From an uncultured Clostridia bacterium (GTDB taxonomy: Bacteria; Bacillota; Clostridia; Peptostreptococcales; Anaerovoracaceae): DNA of 64,000 nucleotides. Of this stretch, positions 32,889 to 41,573 are shown piece by piece; the stretch's first letter is position 1; every line of letters begins with the position of its first letter. The position numbers and the translations under genes were made by a program. Under the pieces are notes generated by a model. That model did not search any database. It was not told the origin of the DNA and was given only the letters and a program-made list of their open reading frames with translations. The stretch lies in contig CAKQOE010000007.1 of NCBI GenBank assembly GCA_934255545.1, positions 1 through 64,000 on the forward strand, read 5' to 3'.

Positions 32889-32934
32889 TTCCTGTCTTAA
32901 ATAAAATCGCATCATAATATATGATCGAACGCCG

Positions 32935-32951
32935 CGCCTGCCCGGCAGGCG
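32935..32951. repeat. GC-rich palindrome, 8+1+8
   Basis: Arms CGCCTGCC and GGCAGGCG around C, between ftsZ and the pheST operon; part of the exact 22-bp match with 881-902. Confidence 0.7.
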
Positions 32952-32999
32952 GTAATATGTTCAGCTGAGCTTTAAACATATATTATGTATTACATTTTA

Positions 33000-33021
33000 G
33001 TTGACCGTCATTTCGGTCAAC
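33000..33021 (-). terminator. Weak hairpin after ftsZ
   Basis: GTTGACCG and CGGTCAAC form an 8-bp stem with a 6-base loop, 21 bases past the ftsZ stop. Only TAAAATG follows on the minus strand, so it may pause or protect rather than terminate fully. Confidence 0.45.
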
Positions 33022-33041
33022 CTCTAAAGATCATTTAAATT

Positions 33042-34184
33042 TTAAAGATCCTTTAATGCCTTTCTGAGGAAGTCAGGAACTATCATGCTGTCGTCTTCAG
33101 TTGAAGCTGCCGGCTTTCTTTCCGGCTCCTGTACAGGAGCGCTCTGCTGCGCCGCATTTGCTGCGCTTTCTGCAGCTGCTCTTGCCTGAGCTTCAGCCTC
33201 TGCCTGTGCCTGTTCCTCTGCTTCCGCCTCACCGTCATCAAATCCTGTAGCGATAACAGTGATCCTGATCTCATCTTCAAGGTCTTCCTTGATAGATGCA
33301 CCGAATATGATGTTTGCGTCACGCGCAGCGGCCTTTTCGATAAGGTCCGCAGCTTCGTTCGCCTCGAGCATACCGAGGTCGTATCCGCCCATGATATTGA
33401 GCAGGATAGCCTTTGCGCCGTCGATAGAAGTTTCGAGAAGCGGACTTCCGATAGCTTCCTTGACTGCGTCGATAACGCGGTTCTCGCCGCGGCCTGTACC
33501 GACACCCATGTGCGCGATGCCTCTGTCGCTCATTACTGTCTTAACATCAGCGAAGTCGAGGTTGATAACGCCTGACTCAGTGATCAGGTCAGTGATGCCC
33601 TGAATACCCTGTCTGAGTACGTCGTCGGCCATGCCGAACGCTTCCTTCATAGTAGTATTCTTTTCTGATATCTGAAGGAGCCTGTCGTTAGGAACGACCA
33701 CGAGAGAGTCAACATACTGCTTAAGATACTCTATACCGAGCTCTGCGTGCTTTCTTCTCTTGCTTCCTTCAAAAGTAAACGGCTTTGTAACTACGCCTAC
33801 TGTGAGGATCCCCATTTCCTTTGCTGCCTTGGCAATGACCGGAGCTGCACCTGTGCCTGTGCCGCCGCCCATGCCGGCAGTGATGAACACCATGTCCACT
33901 CCGTCAAAGTACTTTACGATCTCCTCGATGTTTTCTTCGGCTGCCTTCATACCTGTTTCCGGATTGGCACCTGCGCCGAGACCTCTTGTCAGCTTTTCCC
34001 CGATCTGAACCTTAGTCTCTGCAACTGACGCGTTGAGCGCCTGCTTGTCCGTATTCACAACAATATATGAAACGCCCTTCAGACCGGCCTCGATCATGCG
34101 GTTTACGGCATTTCCGCCACCGCCGCCCACACCGATGACCTTGATCTGAGCATTGTCTTCTACACTAGTTTCAAATTGTAACAT
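33042..34184 (-). CDS. ftsZ: Cell division GTPase FtsZ
   Basis: FtsZ polymerises into the division ring. The 380-residue protein has the start IKVIGVGGGGGNAVNRMIEA, the tubulin signature GGGTGTGAAPVIAKAAKEMG near residue 106, the T7 loop region with NLDFADVKTVMSDRGIAHMG near residue 208, a linker rich in Ala, Glu and Gln (about 315-360) and the C-terminal peptide IVPDFLRKALK that binds partners such as FtsA or SepF. It is the last gene of the dcw cluster, 278 bp after ftsQ, a gap that may hold an own promoter. No ftsA is next to it. Confidence 0.98.
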   Translation of the reverse strand: MLQFETSVEDNAQIKVIGVGGGGGNAVNRMIEAGLKGVSYIVVNTDKQALNASVAETKVQIGEKLTRGLGAGANPETGMKAAEENIEEIVKYFDGVDMVFITAGMGGGTGTGAAPVIAKAAKEMGILTVGVVTKPFTFEGSKRRKHAELGIEYLKQYVDSLVVVPNDRLLQISEKNTTMKEAFGMADDVLRQGIQGITDLITESGVINLDFADVKTVMSDRGIAHMGVGTGRGENRVIDAVKEAIGSPLLETSIDGAKAILLNIMGGYDLGMLEANEAADLIEKAAARDANIIFGASIKEDLEDEIRITVIATGFDDGEAEAEEQAQAEAEAQARAAAESAANAAQQSAPVQEPERKPAASTEDDSMIVPDFLRKALKDL

Positions 34185-34399
34185 AACCCTAGTAACCTCC
34201 TGTTACCTATATACGAAACATTCTACCATAACGACCCGTCAATCGCAATAATCTGCAATTAAAATAACCGCCTCAAACTGGTTATTTTTCGACGTTTTTT
34301 TACAACTTTGACTCCCGGCTGATCAATATTTTTCAAGCGTTTATCATGTATTGAAATCAGTACAAATATTCACTTTTAAAAATATGATCCTTCAACTGT

Positions 34400-34415
34400 C
34401 AGGCCGCGCGGCCTG
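34400..34415. repeat. GC-rich palindrome, 7+2+7
   Basis: Arms CAGGCCG and CGGCCTG around CG, between ftsQ and ftsZ. Confidence 0.6.
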
Positions 34416-34462
34416 CCGATCATACAGCGTCTTAAATCGCAATATCCGGGTAAGACCATTTA

Positions 34463-35383
34463 TTATTCGGTTATCGGGCTGAACGAAATATAATTGTCAG
34501 ATCCGACCCGTATAACTCCTCTTTTTATGCCTTTCTGGTCAAGGTCATACAATACAGCCTTTATTTCTTCAAGCTGCGAAATAATATCACTGCTCTGACC
34601 TGAACATACCATCGTATCAGTCACATAGCCCTTTACAGTCATGGAGCTTCCAAGCTCGACCTTTTTAAAGAACATGCCAGAATCATTTACAGCCTTTATA
34701 AGCTCACCGGCTTCTTTGAAATTCGCGCTGTCGTCAAATTTCGGTATCTCGCCGAGCTCGTATTTATTTATCTTAAGGCCTGTCACAAGCGTAGCATGCA
34801 TCGTGCTGTCAGCTTCATCTACAGCATATCCCTCTTCGTCGAGTATGATATACTTTCCGTTGTAGCTTACCGCTATGACCGGCTGTCTTTCCGTTATTTT
34901 TATTTTATATATATTAGGCAGCTCGCGGCTCACCTTTACATCCGCTATGTATTTATTTTCTGTCAGCGCTTTCTTTACCTTGTGTCCTGTCTGCTCGAAC
35001 ATATTGTCGCCGACTTTTACTCCCGACAGCTTTATTATATCGTCATCCGACATCAGAGTGTTTCCTTCGATCGTTATCTGATCTATGGAGAACACAGGTG
35101 ACGTCAGAAAAACATATGCGCCCGCTATAAGCGCGATAAGCACCAGAAATCTGAGGAGATAATGCTTTTTTCTGCGTTTCTTCCTCTTTTTTGCCGGTGC
35201 GGCCGGCTTTTCCGGCTCGGCACTCTGCGCTTTGGCTTTTTCATCATCAGTCTGCCAGGACATCGTATCATAATCCGTATCGTATCCACTGTATATGTCA
35301 GTCTGCGTATCCTTATAAAGATCCTGCGTCCTGTACATATCAGTCCGGCTGCGGTCCAGGTCATTATCTCTGCCGTTATCCAT
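34463..35383 (-). CDS. ftsQ: Cell division protein FtsQ/DivIB
   Basis: A bitopic septal protein of 306 residues. The cytoplasmic part (about 1-75) is polar, rich in Asp and Tyr, then strongly basic (PAKKRKKRRKKHY). One membrane segment, RFLVLIALIAGAYVFL, follows near residue 80. Outside come the POTRA domain (IDQITIEGNTLMSDDDIIKL near residue 103) and the FtsQ/DivIB beta domain with ITERQPVIAVSYNGKYIILD near residue 165. With FtsL it controls the septal SEDS-PBP synthase coded in the same cluster. Its start at 35383 lies 60 bp after murG. Confidence 0.88.
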   Translation of the reverse strand: MDNGRDNDLDRSRTDMYRTQDLYKDTQTDIYSGYDTDYDTMSWQTDDEKAKAQSAEPEKPAAPAKKRKKRRKKHYLLRFLVLIALIAGAYVFLTSPVFSIDQITIEGNTLMSDDDIIKLSGVKVGDNMFEQTGHKVKKALTENKYIADVKVSRELPNIYKIKITERQPVIAVSYNGKYIILDEEGYAVDEADSTMHATLVTGLKINKYELGEIPKFDDSANFKEAGELIKAVNDSGMFFKKVELGSSMTVKGYVTDTMVCSGQSSDIISQLEEIKAVLYDLDQKGIKRGVIRVGSDNYISFSPITE

Positions 35384-35443
35384 CTGTTTCCTCTTTTATC
35401 CTGTATATTTCTGCGCCAGGATAACGGCGCAGAACGATAAGGT

Positions 35444-36526
35444 CTATATCCCTATAATGTCGCAGATCTTTCCGGCTGATGTAACTGTGCCGAGCGCTGC
35501 GGAGGCTTTTTCCATTTTTTCAAGTATCTGACGGTCATTCATCAGCTGTTCTATCTCATCGGCAACCTCGCCGTTCGTCAGATCCTTTTCTTCTATAAGT
35601 ATCGCGCCGCCTCTGTCAGCAACGACCTTTGCATTGTAGTACTGGTGATTGTTCGTAACATACGGTGACGGTATCATCACAGAAGCGCGCCCGCACGCTG
35701 TTATTTCTGAGACTGTAAGCGCGCCTGAACGCGTTATCGCCAGATCACACGCGTTGAGATACTTTGGCATATCGTCTATATACTGAAGATATGTCACGCG
35801 CGCATTTGTTTTGTCAGCATTTTCCATTATGCTGCTGTAATATCTCTTGCCCGTAACGAAGAATATCCTTAACCCGACGCGGTCACGCAGCCTCTCGGCT
35901 GCAACAGTCATTTCATCGTTTATGCGCTGCGCACCGAGACTTCCGCCAAAGCTGAGGACCATGAACTCGTCCTCTTTTACGCCGAGCGACTCGCGGGCAG
36001 CCTGCCTGTCCACCTCGGTAAAAGCATGTCTTACCGGATTTCCTACAGTTACAGGTTCCTTTTTTGTCTTAAAATATTTTTTTGCGTCATCAAACGCAAC
36101 GAACACACGCTCAGCTCCGCGGCTCAGAAGCTTGTTCGTAAGCCCCGGAAACGCATTCTGCTCATGGATGTATGTTTTTATCCCCATACCTGCGGCTGTT
36201 TTCATTACAGGGCCGCACACGTAGCCGCCTGTTCCTATTACAAGGTCAGGCTTAAACTCTTTTATGATCTGTTTCGCCTCGTGAAGCCCGTGGTTAAGAT
36301 CCTTGAGAGTTTTTATGAGTTTTATTGGATTTTTGCGGTTAAGACCGCTTACTGTTATAAATTTTATAGGATATCCTGCTTTTGGCACTATATCCTTTTC
36401 CATTCCTCTTTCTGTTCCGACGAATATTATCTCTGCGTCGGGATGTCTTGACTTTATCTCGTCAGCGATGGCTATCGCCGGATATATATGGCCTCCGGTA
36501 CCTCCGCCTGTCATTATGACCTTCAT
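35444..36526 (-). CDS. murG: UDP-GlcNAc:lipid I N-acetylglucosaminyltransferase MurG
   Basis: MurG adds GlcNAc to lipid I, giving lipid II, at the inner face of the membrane. The 360-residue GT28 protein has the N-terminal glycine loop MTGGGTGGHIYPAIAIADEI, a second one LVIGTGGYVCGPVMKTA near residue 97, VLSFGGSLGAQRINDEM near residue 188 and the donor-binding end of the C-domain, ITRSGALTVSEITACGRASV near residue 263. The ATG at 36526 is 5 bases from GGAGAAG; the frame's first codon, a GTG at 36532, is too near that site. Confidence 0.96.
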   Translation of the reverse strand: MKVIMTGGGTGGHIYPAIAIADEIKSRHPDAEIIFVGTERGMEKDIVPKAGYPIKFITVSGLNRKNPIKLIKTLKDLNHGLHEAKQIIKEFKPDLVIGTGGYVCGPVMKTAAGMGIKTYIHEQNAFPGLTNKLLSRGAERVFVAFDDAKKYFKTKKEPVTVGNPVRHAFTEVDRQAARESLGVKEDEFMVLSFGGSLGAQRINDEMTVAAERLRDRVGLRIFFVTGKRYYSSIMENADKTNARVTYLQYIDDMPKYLNACDLAITRSGALTVSEITACGRASVMIPSPYVTNNHQYYNAKVVADRGGAILIEEKDLTNGEVADEIEQLMNDRQILEKMEKASAALGTVTSAGKICDIIGI

Positions 36527-36571
36527 ATTCACTTCTCCATTTTATCTTTTTTTAATGCAGCATTCAGGCGG

Positions 36572-36587
36572 CCGCGCGTCAGCGCGG
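36572..36587. repeat. GC-rich palindrome over the ftsW stop codon, 6+4+6
   Basis: Arms CCGCGC and GCGCGG around GTCA, covering the last codons and the stop of ftsW (36579). Confidence 0.5.
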
Positions 36588-37742
36588 CATCTGCCTTGAG
36601 ATATTGAGCATTATGCCCATCGCGCCCATAAATATCAGCAGCGCGTTTCCGCCCCAGCTTATGAACGGAAGTATGATCCCGGTAGGCGGGAGCATCGATG
36701 TAACTACCATTACATTCATTATGACCTGTACCGCCAGCATTATAGTTATGCCTGATCCGAGCAGCGTTCCGAAAAGATCCGGCGCGTTCATCGATATATG
36801 TACGCAGCGCCATATGAGCAGCAGATACGCGAGCAGCAGCAGTAAAAGTCCTATATATCCTACCTCTTCGCCTATTATGGCGTATATAAAGTCGTTCTGC
36901 GGTTCAGGCAGATAAAGCGTTTTCTGCACGCTCCGTCCAAGCCCTTTTCCAAAAAGTCCTCCGGAGCCCAGCGCAAGCAGCGACTGAACTACCTGATAAC
37001 CGGCTCCCCGCGGATCTGCAAACGGATCAAGGAAGCTCGTTACACGCTTCATGCGGTAAGGCTCAAGGATTATCAGTCCGGCAAAAGCAGCCGAGCCAAG
37101 TCCTATGATACTGACAAGGTATTTTATCCTCATACCCGCTATGAACATCATTCCTATTATTATAACAGCTACAGTAGCGGCTGTTATTGCGTTGTTTATA
37201 CCTATAAGACCGCATATGAAGCCCATCAGCACAAACATCGGAAGTATGCCCTTTTTTATGCTGAGTATCATGTTAGGCTTTCTCGAAAGCCACGCAGCTA
37301 CGCAAAGTATGACGGCAGCCTTCGCTATCTCGCCGGGCATGACAGTTACCGGCCCGACGCCTATCCATCTTGCTTTACCGTTAAGTGAAACGACGAACGG
37401 CAGCGACGGTACAAGAAGTATACACAACAGGACCGTACTCAGTAAAAGCGCCGGTATAGCCCATTTTCTCCATCTATGGTAATCGATCATGGCAGCAAAC
37501 ATAAAGCATACTGTACCTATCATGACGAATATTATATCTCTTGTAAGATAATAATACGGCGTTCCTTCTTTGCTTATGGAGTAATAATAGCTGGCGCTGA
37601 ACACCATTACAACGCCGAATACTACAAGCGCGAAAACGAGCGCTACCAGCCAGAAATCGCCGCCGCGCATTATCCTTTTAGGCTTTTCTTTTTTACTTTT
37701 ACGTCTTTTTTTCAGTTGTATGACATTGTCCTGTGATGGCAT
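36579..37742 (-). CDS. ftsW: SEDS peptidoglycan glycosyltransferase FtsW
   Basis: FtsW polymerises lipid II at the septum with its partner PBP. The 387-residue protein has a basic N-terminal tail and ten membrane segments, with family motifs YLTRDIIFVMIGTVCFMFAA near residue 65, the NGKARWIGVGPVTVMPGEIAK-like stretch near residue 120, GYQVVQSLLALGSGGLFGKG near residue 225 and PEPQNDFIYAIIGEEVGYIG near residue 253. I prefer the ATG at 37742, 7 bases from GGAGG, over that at 37748, only one base from it. It could also be called SpoVE; its place in the dcw cluster argues for FtsW. Confidence 0.92.
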   Translation of the reverse strand: MPSQDNVIQLKKRRKSKKEKPKRIMRGGDFWLVALVFALVVFGVVMVFSASYYYSISKEGTPYYYLTRDIIFVMIGTVCFMFAAMIDYHRWRKWAIPALLLSTVLLCILLVPSLPFVVSLNGKARWIGVGPVTVMPGEIAKAAVILCVAAWLSRKPNMILSIKKGILPMFVLMGFICGLIGINNAITAATVAVIIIGMMFIAGMRIKYLVSIIGLGSAAFAGLIILEPYRMKRVTSFLDPFADPRGAGYQVVQSLLALGSGGLFGKGLGRSVQKTLYLPEPQNDFIYAIIGEEVGYIGLLLLLLAYLLLIWRCVHISMNAPDLFGTLLGSGITIMLAVQVIMNVMVVTSMLPPTGIILPFISWGGNALLIFMGAMGIMLNISRQMPR

Positions 37743-37772
37743 CAGCATACCTCCCTGTAGAGACCTGAGCAG

Positions 37773-39125
37773 CTATTTTTCAAGCTCTTTGACACAGTTT
37801 CTGAAATCATCGCCGCGGTCCTCAAATTTTTTGTACATATCCCAGCTTGCGCACGCAGGAGAAAGCAGGACTGTATCGCCCTTTACTGCGAGCCTGGCGG
37901 CTGTAGTTACGGCCTCCTTCATGTCTTTTACCATGTGGATATCCGTAAATCCGGCTCTTTCAGCAGCTTCTTTTATCTTTGGCGCCGTAACGCCCATAAG
38001 TATCAACGTCTTTACTCTTCCGTCAAAGCCTGCTATGAATTCATCAAATGATGCGCCCTTGTCATAGCCACCGGCTATGAGCAGTATGTTCCTGAATGAC
38101 ATGACTGCCTTTATTGCTGCGTCAGGGTTAGTACCCTTTGAGTCATTTATATATTTTACTCCGTTTACAGTTCCGCAGTCCTCTATACGGTGCTCTACGC
38201 CCTTGAATGTTTTGAGCACCTTGGCTATGACATCTATCTTTATGCCTGCAAAGTAGGATATCGCTGCAGCCGCAAGCGCGTTTTCGAGATTGTGGAGTCC
38301 CGGTATCTTAAGCGCGTCATCGCGGCAGACTACAAATATGAACTTGCCGTCACGTACTACGATATTGCCGTTCTTTACATAGGCTGATGAACACTCGAAT
38401 TCTCTCTTTCTGCTGAAAGGTATGAGTTTCGCCTTACAGTTTTTTACAAGTTCTCTTACGATCTCGTCGTCATAATTGTATATGCAGTACTCTTCAGGGC
38501 CCTGGTTTGCAAATATCTTTCCCTTCGCATTTGCATAATTTTCCATCGTCTTGTGCCTGTCGAGATGGTCAGGCGTTATATTGAGCACTGCTGATATCTC
38601 AGGCTTGAAATTTACAGCAGTATCGAGCTGGAAGCTGCTGCACTCCGTAACGAGGTACGTATCATCGTCTACATCCATGGCTTTCGTCATAACAGCCACG
38701 CCTATATTTCCAACTACTTCTGTCTTTTTTCCTGCTTCTTTAAATATCTCGCCTACAAGAGTAGTAGTAGTAGTCTTTCCGTTAGTTCCTGTAATGGCTA
38801 CGTACTTTCCGTTACCGTATCTATATGCAAGCTCAAGCTCGCCTATGACCTCAGTGCCCTCAGCTTCTGCCTCTTTTATAAATTCCTTGTCAGTAGGCAC
38901 GCCCGGGCTGAGAACGAGCATGTCATATCCCTTAACGTTCACAGGTCTTTCGCCGAAGCTTATGGCAGCTCCTATGCTGCCGGCCCAGTCGCGTTTTTCA
39001 ATGTCTTCATTGCTGTCGTATACATCTACCTCAGCGCCCATGTTTACAAGAGCCTCAGCTCCTGCTTTTCCGGATCTTCCGAGTCCTATAACGAGCGCGC
39101 GTATATTTTCTGCCTTTTTTTCCAT
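37773..39125 (-). CDS. murD: UDP-N-acetylmuramoyl-L-alanine--D-glutamate ligase MurD
   Basis: MurD adds D-Glu to UDP-MurNAc-L-Ala. The 450-residue ATP-dependent ligase has an N-terminal Rossmann part (ALVIGLGRSGKAGAEALVNM), the ATP loop ITGTNGKTTTTTLVGEIFKE near residue 110, NITPDHLDRHKTMENYANAK near residue 185 and NDSKGTNPDAAIKAV near residue 320. I start at the ATG at 39125, which follows GGGAGGTC; the longer frame begins with a GTG at 39152 and lacks a site. It lies 30 bp after mraY. Confidence 0.96.
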   Translation of the reverse strand: MEKKAENIRALVIGLGRSGKAGAEALVNMGAEVDVYDSNEDIEKRDWAGSIGAAISFGERPVNVKGYDMLVLSPGVPTDKEFIKEAEAEGTEVIGELELAYRYGNGKYVAITGTNGKTTTTTLVGEIFKEAGKKTEVVGNIGVAVMTKAMDVDDDTYLVTECSSFQLDTAVNFKPEISAVLNITPDHLDRHKTMENYANAKGKIFANQGPEEYCIYNYDDEIVRELVKNCKAKLIPFSRKREFECSSAYVKNGNIVVRDGKFIFVVCRDDALKIPGLHNLENALAAAAISYFAGIKIDVIAKVLKTFKGVEHRIEDCGTVNGVKYINDSKGTNPDAAIKAVMSFRNILLIAGGYDKGASFDEFIAGFDGRVKTLILMGVTAPKIKEAAERAGFTDIHMVKDMKEAVTTAARLAVKGDTVLLSPACASWDMYKKFEDRGDDFRNCVKELEK

Positions 39126-39155
39126 ATCATTGACCTCCCATGAACATTGCACAGA

Positions 39156-40118
39156 TTAAAGTATCAGCATTGAAAGCACGCACAAAATGAGTGTGATCGT
39201 CCAGAATACCGCAACTACCTTAGTTTCCTTCCATCCGCTCAGCTCAAAATGATGATGGAGCGGCGCCATCTTAAACACTCTTTTGCCTCTTGTCTTAAAG
39301 CTTACTACCTGTATTATTACAGACAGTACTTCTACGACGAATATACCGCCGGCGAGCGGCAGTATCATTTCTATATTCATCATGACAGCCGCAGTCGCAA
39401 GAGCTCCGCCCAGAGCCAGCGAGCCTGTGTCTCCCATGAATACCTTTGCAGGGTAATGATTGAAAAGAAGAAATCCTATGCATGCGCCGGCTACCGCCGC
39501 CGTAAATACAGTAGGACTCGTGCATCCCGTAGCATTGCCTACTATAGCGAAGAAAAGCGCTACTATAGCTGTGCATCCGCTCGCAAGGCCATCAAGCCCG
39601 TCAGTAAGGTTCACAGCATTTACAGCCGCTACGAGCACGAATGCTATAAATGGTATATAGAACCATCCGAGATCTATATAATTTTTCCATATTGGGATGT
39701 ATACACTCGTTCCGTATACAGATACCTTTGCCTGATATACAGCTATTATTATCGCTATTATTATCTGAAATATAAGCTTCTGAAGCGCTGTAAGGCCAAG
39801 ATTCCTCTTTTTTACAACTTTTATAAAGTCATCGCAGAACCCTATAAGGCCGCAGAGCGCGAATGACAGGAGAAGTATTCCCATATCGGCGTTAAGGCCG
39901 TGGCCTATAGTCACGCATGTTATTATAACGGCAAGTATTATCATTATGCCGCCCATAGTCGGCGTGCCTGCCTTTACCTGATGCGCTTTCGGACCTTCCT
40001 CTCTTATGCTCTGTCCTGCTTTTATCTTATGAAGGATCGGGATAGTCACCGGTCCGAGTATCGCTGTTATCACAAAAGCTATTATTATCGTAAGTATTAT
40101 CTGAAAATGACCGTCCAT
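39156..40118 (-). CDS. mraY: Phospho-N-acetylmuramoyl-pentapeptide-transferase MraY
   Basis: MraY moves phospho-MurNAc-pentapeptide to undecaprenyl phosphate, forming lipid I. The 320-residue membrane enzyme has about ten segments and the key motifs KAHQVKAGTPTMGGIMIILA near residue 45, CDDFIKVVKKRNLGL near residue 93, NAVNLTDGLDGLASG near residue 167 and the His-rich MAPLHHHFELSGWKE near residue 282. Catalytic Asp residues in DD and NLTDGLDGL are present. It starts 2 bp after murF, whose end supplies the GGGAGC ribosome site. Confidence 0.97.
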   Translation of the reverse strand: MDGHFQIILTIIIAFVITAILGPVTIPILHKIKAGQSIREEGPKAHQVKAGTPTMGGIMIILAVIITCVTIGHGLNADMGILLLSFALCGLIGFCDDFIKVVKKRNLGLTALQKLIFQIIIAIIIAVYQAKVSVYGTSVYIPIWKNYIDLGWFYIPFIAFVLVAAVNAVNLTDGLDGLASGCTAIVALFFAIVGNATGCTSPTVFTAAVAGACIGFLLFNHYPAKVFMGDTGSLALGGALATAAVMMNIEMILPLAGGIFVVEVLSVIIQVVSFKTRGKRVFKMAPLHHHFELSGWKETKVVAVFWTITLILCVLSMLIL

Positions 40119-40120
40119 TA

Positions 40121-41527
40121 CTAAGCTCCCATATTAAGTATAAATTCTGCTGCTTTTTCCATATGCATTCCATGCGAGCCTTTCACGAGAACCGCATCAC
40201 CTTTTCTCAGTATGCTGCCGACGCCGGCAGTAAAAGCATCCGCATCAGCAAAGCTGAATACTCTGTCCGCGCCCATTATTTCAGCTGCGGCTGCAGCTGT
40301 ATTGGCAGTACTGCTTTCGCCTACGGCTATGAGTATGTCAACGCCATTGTCTGCAGCGTATTTTCCTGCTTCCCTGTGGTAGTCATCAGATCCGTCTCCG
40401 AGCTCGAACATATCGGCAAGTACGGCAACCTTCCTGTCCGCATCAAGAGACATCAGCACGTCTATGCCTGCCTTTACAGAATCAGGGCTTGCGTTGTATG
40501 CATCGTTTATTACCTTTATACCGTTTTCAGACTCCTGTATATTGAGCCTGTTGCCTGCAATGTCAAGATGCTTAAGCGCCGCTGCGCTCTCGCGCATGCT
40601 TATGCCATAGCGTATGCCTGCGATTATAGCAAGCGAAGCGTTCCATGCATTATGCTTTCCGGGAACAGGCAGATGGAACCTGACGCTGTCCCCTGCGAAT
40701 GAAAGCGTAAAATCTACGCCTGCCTCGCCGTTGTCAACTACATCGCTTATAACTGCTCCGCGCTTTCCGCCCTTCACGCCTACTCTTACTTTATCAAAAT
40801 CAAAATCCTCGCCGTTTATCTCCTGAAGCATATCATTATCGGCGTTGTAAATGAGAAGATGTTCCATATCGTCCATAAACGATGTGATCTCCATCTTTGC
40901 TTCAAGTATATTTTCACGGCTTCCGAGATTTCCGAGGTGAGATATGCCTACGTTTGTGATTATGGCAGTTTCAGGCCTTACGATGTCTGCAAGCACCTTT
41001 ATCTCTCCCATATGGTTCATGCCCATTTCAAATATGCCTACCTCTGTGTCGTTCTCTATCCGGAACGCAGTCAGAGGAACGCCTATATGATTGTTGAAAT
41101 TTTCATGGTTGCATATAGTCGCGTATCTTGACTCGAATATGCAGCGCAGTATCTCCTTTGTGGAAGTTTTTCCCGTACTGCCTGTGACAGCTACGCGGTA
41201 TATGTCAGCGTCTTCTATAAAGTTCTTTGCAAACTGCTGCATGCCTGTGAGCGTATCGTCAACGAGTATGACAGCTGCGTCACTGTGAGCGCCGGTGAGT
41301 TCAGACGCCTTCTCCTCAGAAGAAAGCATGAACATGCGGCATCCGTTTTCATAAGCTGCCGCCGCGAAATCGTTGCCGTCGTTATTTTCTCCCTTGAGCC
41401 CTATGAAGAGGCTGCCTTCCGAAGCCTTTCTTGAATCTGTTTCGACACTTTCAGCGCAATTTCCGGCCGGACCTGTGAGTTTTCCTCCGGCGAATCTCGC
41501 TATTTTATCTGCCTTCATCTTTTTCAT
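40121..41527 (-). CDS. murF: UDP-MurNAc-tripeptide--D-alanyl-D-alanine ligase MurF
   Basis: MurF adds D-Ala-D-Ala to the UDP-MurNAc-tripeptide. The 468-residue ligase has an N-terminal MurE/F domain (ESVETDSRKASEGSLFIGLK near residue 26), the ATP loop VAVTGSTGKTSTKEILRCIF near residue 112, ENFNNHIGVPLTAFRIEND near residue 140 and VINDAYNASPDSVKAGI near residue 340. The ATG at 41527 follows AAGGGGAG with a slightly long spacer; a second ATG three codons later is possible. It lies 46 bp after murE. Confidence 0.96.
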   Translation of the reverse strand: MKKMKADKIARFAGGKLTGPAGNCAESVETDSRKASEGSLFIGLKGENNDGNDFAAAAYENGCRMFMLSSEEKASELTGAHSDAAVILVDDTLTGMQQFAKNFIEDADIYRVAVTGSTGKTSTKEILRCIFESRYATICNHENFNNHIGVPLTAFRIENDTEVGIFEMGMNHMGEIKVLADIVRPETAIITNVGISHLGNLGSRENILEAKMEITSFMDDMEHLLIYNADNDMLQEINGEDFDFDKVRVGVKGGKRGAVISDVVDNGEAGVDFTLSFAGDSVRFHLPVPGKHNAWNASLAIIAGIRYGISMRESAAALKHLDIAGNRLNIQESENGIKVINDAYNASPDSVKAGIDVLMSLDADRKVAVLADMFELGDGSDDYHREAGKYAADNGVDILIAVGESSTANTAAAAAEIMGADRVFSFADADAFTAGVGSILRKGDAVLVKGSHGMHMEKAAEFILNMGA

Positions 41528-41573
41528 GGCATTTATTTCTCCCCTTAATACTGAAAACTTTTTAAAACTGTTT

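Noticed and set aside
31967..33041. T-box leader for pheS/pheT or argS
   Set aside because: No AGGGTGGTACCGCG-like element is found upstream of pheS or the preceding methyltransferase gene.
36579..37742. Naming the SEDS gene spoVE and the PBP spoVD
   Set aside because: Both names fit by sequence, but no sporulation gene is near and both sit in the dcw cluster, so the division role is the simpler reading.
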